Positions 14,515 through 15,843 of a DNA stretch of 15,843 nucleotides are shown piece by piece. This DNA comes from Elusimicrobiota bacterium (GTDB lineage Bacteria > Elusimicrobiota > Endomicrobiia > Endomicrobiales > Endomicrobiaceae). Location: contig JAIRQB010000155.1 in the NCBI GenBank assembly GCA_031256695.1, forward strand, positions 1-15,843. The letters run 5' to 3'. Below the pieces are notes generated by a model, which was not told the DNA's origin, made no database searches, and was given only the letters and a program-made list of their open reading frames with translations. Position 1 is the first letter of the stretch. Each line of letters opens with the position of its first letter. The position numbers and the translations under genes were made by a program.

Positions 14515-14547
14515 GTTATTTGGCGGCATAAAACGCCGCCAAACAAC
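14515..14547. repeat. GGCGGC hairpin of the dispersed repeat family
   Basis: GTTATTTGGCGGC (14515-14527) pairs with GCCGCCAAACAAC (14535-14547) around ATAAAAC, 12 of 13 positions matching. The sequence and the TAAAA-containing loop match the right half of the element at 345-371. It ends 43 bases before the methyltransferase gene, so it sits either in its leader or its promoter region. Confidence 0.8.
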
Positions 14548-14590
14548 TCAATTAACTCTTAATTTATTGATTTCTTATTTGGAGCAAGCA

Positions 14591-15843
14591 ATGAATGAAA
14601 AACAATACATTTATATTGTTCAAGCATTATTAGAGTTTTCAAAATGCAAAATAGGCAAAACTAATAATTTGGAAAGAAGGCTAAAGGAGTATAACAACAC
14701 TACGGGTAAATCCAAAGAAAATGCTTCTCAATATCTTTTCACTTGCGAGGTAAAAGATATGGCGCAGTTGGAAAAAGACATAAAAGAGAATTTCCCGCAT
14801 TTGCGCGAGGAAAAGAGCCGAGAGATATATTTTTATAATTCTGAATTGTTTAAAGATTATGTTGCATTTATAAAAGCCCACAAATTATTTATAAGAGAAA
14901 TTTCTATAAAAAGAGATGATAAAAATCAGATAGTAAAAATTGTCAAAAAGACAACTCCCACTCTTGCCGAGCGGAAAGTATCGCGCAGAGATATATTGCA
15001 GCAGGCTCAAAAAGTAAACAATGATGAATTTTATACGCGCTACGAGGACATTGAAAAAGAAATAAGAATGTATGATAAAAAGATTTGGAAAGATAAAGTT
15101 GTTTTCTGTAATTGCGATGATGCAGTTGACGGCGATAGAGATGAAAACAAAACATCGGCATTTGCTCTGTATTTTCTGCATAATTTTAACGGCTTGAAAT
15201 TAAGAAAACTAATCTGCACGCATTATGACGGCGGGATAGATTTATTTCACACAGGGAGTTCAACGGGCTATATATTTACAAAGATTGGATTTAAAGAAGT
15301 GACTAAACACCCAAAGGGGTATTCGGGCAGTTTTGACGACCCGCTTTCATTAAAAATACTCAAAGAGGAAGCGGATATTGTCTGCACAAATCCTCCGTTT
15401 TCAAAGGCAATAGAGTATTGGAAAATAATAATTGGAAGCGGCAAAAAGTTTTTAATTATTTCTAACTTCACTAATCCTGTAACGACAGCATTTATTCCGT
15501 ATTTTAAAAACAAGCAAGTGTGGGCGGGGTATAACCGCGTTGATTGGTTTGAAAATTCCAAGCGGCAAATTGTCAGCGCATCGGGGCATTGGTATACAAA
15601 TATCCGTATAAAAGACAGACCAAAATATAAGAATTTAAAAATAGTTCCATTAAAAGAGATACCTGAAAAACATAAAAAATTTGACGACGACAAAGTATTG
15701 TTGACAGACAGCAATTATATTCCAAGCGACTACAAGAAACCTTTCGCGGTATCCGCTTATCCTATTTTGAGCGGAGTTTTAGAAAAGGGTTATAAACTTC
15801 ATCAAGATAAAGAATATTATCCGTATATAAAAGGCAAAAGATG
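14591..15843 (+). CDS. GIY-YIG-like domain fused to EcoRI-family adenine methyltransferase (3' end cut by window)
   Basis: 417 codons are visible and the frame is still open at the window end. Residues about 5-100 resemble the T5orf172/GIY-YIG nuclease fold: YIYIV (6-10), KIGKTNNLERRLKEYN (20-35) and REIYFY (77-82). Residues about 135 onward resemble the EcoRI DNA adenine methyltransferase family: NNDEFYTRYEDIE (143-155; M.EcoRI has SDEFYT), VVFCNCDD (170-177), the catalytic TNPPFS (266-271), KKFLIISN (285-292), HWYTN (333-337) and a C-terminal PFAVSAYPIL...YIKGKR block close to the family's usual end, so probably only 15-25 residues are missing. Product: probable N6-adenine methyltransferase with an added nuclease-like domain. 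GGAG at 14581-14584 supports the ATG. No separate restriction enzyme is visible. Both domain calls are from memory of motifs; the methyltransferase part is the surer. Confidence 0.88.
   Translation, partial: MNEKQYIYIVQALLEFSKCKIGKTNNLERRLKEYNNTTGKSKENASQYLFTCEVKDMAQLEKDIKENFPHLREEKSREIYFYNSELFKDYVAFIKAHKLFIREISIKRDDKNQIVKIVKKTTPTLAERKVSRRDILQQAQKVNNDEFYTRYEDIEKEIRMYDKKIWKDKVVFCNCDDAVDGDRDENKTSAFALYFLHNFNGLKLRKLICTHYDGGIDLFHTGSSTGYIFTKIGFKEVTKHPKGYSGSFDDPLSLKILKEEADIVCTNPPFSKAIEYWKIIIGSGKKFLIISNFTNPVTTAFIPYFKNKQVWAGYNRVDWFENSKRQIVSASGHWYTNIRIKDRPKYKNLKIVPLKEIPEKHKKFDDDKVLLTDSNYIPSDYKKPFAVSAYPILSGVLEKGYKLHQDKEYYPYIKGKR

Noticed and set aside
14885..15714. Minus-strand open frames opposite the methyltransferase gene (for example 15268-15714)
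   Set aside because: They lie opposite a long plus-strand frame with recognisable NDEFYT, NCDD and NPPFS motifs and have no recognisable protein features of their own.

Overview
The window is an AT-rich stretch of bacterial chromosome. All genes are on the + strand and tightly packed, with strong AAGGAG-type ribosome binding sites. It is a core-metabolism region (phosphate uptake control, purine synthesis, NAD synthesis, sugar phosphate metabolism, gyrase, shikimate pathway) followed at the right edge by an accessory DNA-modification gene. Base composition, intergenic repeats and a standalone PurS/PurL purine enzyme suggest an anaerobic, possibly host-associated Gram-negative such as an Elusimicrobiota-like lineage. 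That placement is a guess from style, not from a marker comparison.

Layout. Bases 1-421 hold no gene but are full of structured repeats: overlapping GC-rich hairpins and a heptanucleotide tandem array. Bases 422-5742 form a probable operon pstB-phoU-purC-purS-purL; purC and purS overlap by 8 bases. The ABC signature of PstB is degenerate. PurS is a double-length tandem protein. Bases 5859-8930 hold an HD-domain phosphohydrolase gene and, 3 bases later, a glutamine-dependent NAD+ synthetase. Bases 9061-11197 hold a phosphohexomutase gene that overlaps a DUF502 membrane protein gene. A strong intrinsic terminator (11321-11356) ends that block, and an extended -10 promoter directly on its 3' edge starts gyrB-aroK (11418-14404).

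Bases 14405-14590 repeat the structural theme of the left end (heptad array plus GGCGGC hairpin). They lead into a gene cut by the window end. It encodes a GIY-YIG/T5orf172-like N-terminal domain fused to an EcoRI-family adenine methyltransferase. This fusion is the most unusual gene here and the best candidate for an accessory system. The same intergenic repeat family lies immediately upstream of both pstB and the methyltransferase gene.

Functional logic: PstB is the ATPase of the phosphate importer and PhoU its regulator, although pstSCA are not in the window. PurC, PurS and PurL are consecutive-pathway IMP synthesis enzymes, with the PurQ glutaminase missing here. The HD protein and NadE may share a nucleotide or NAD theme. 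No rRNA, tRNA, CRISPR array or transposase gene was recognised.
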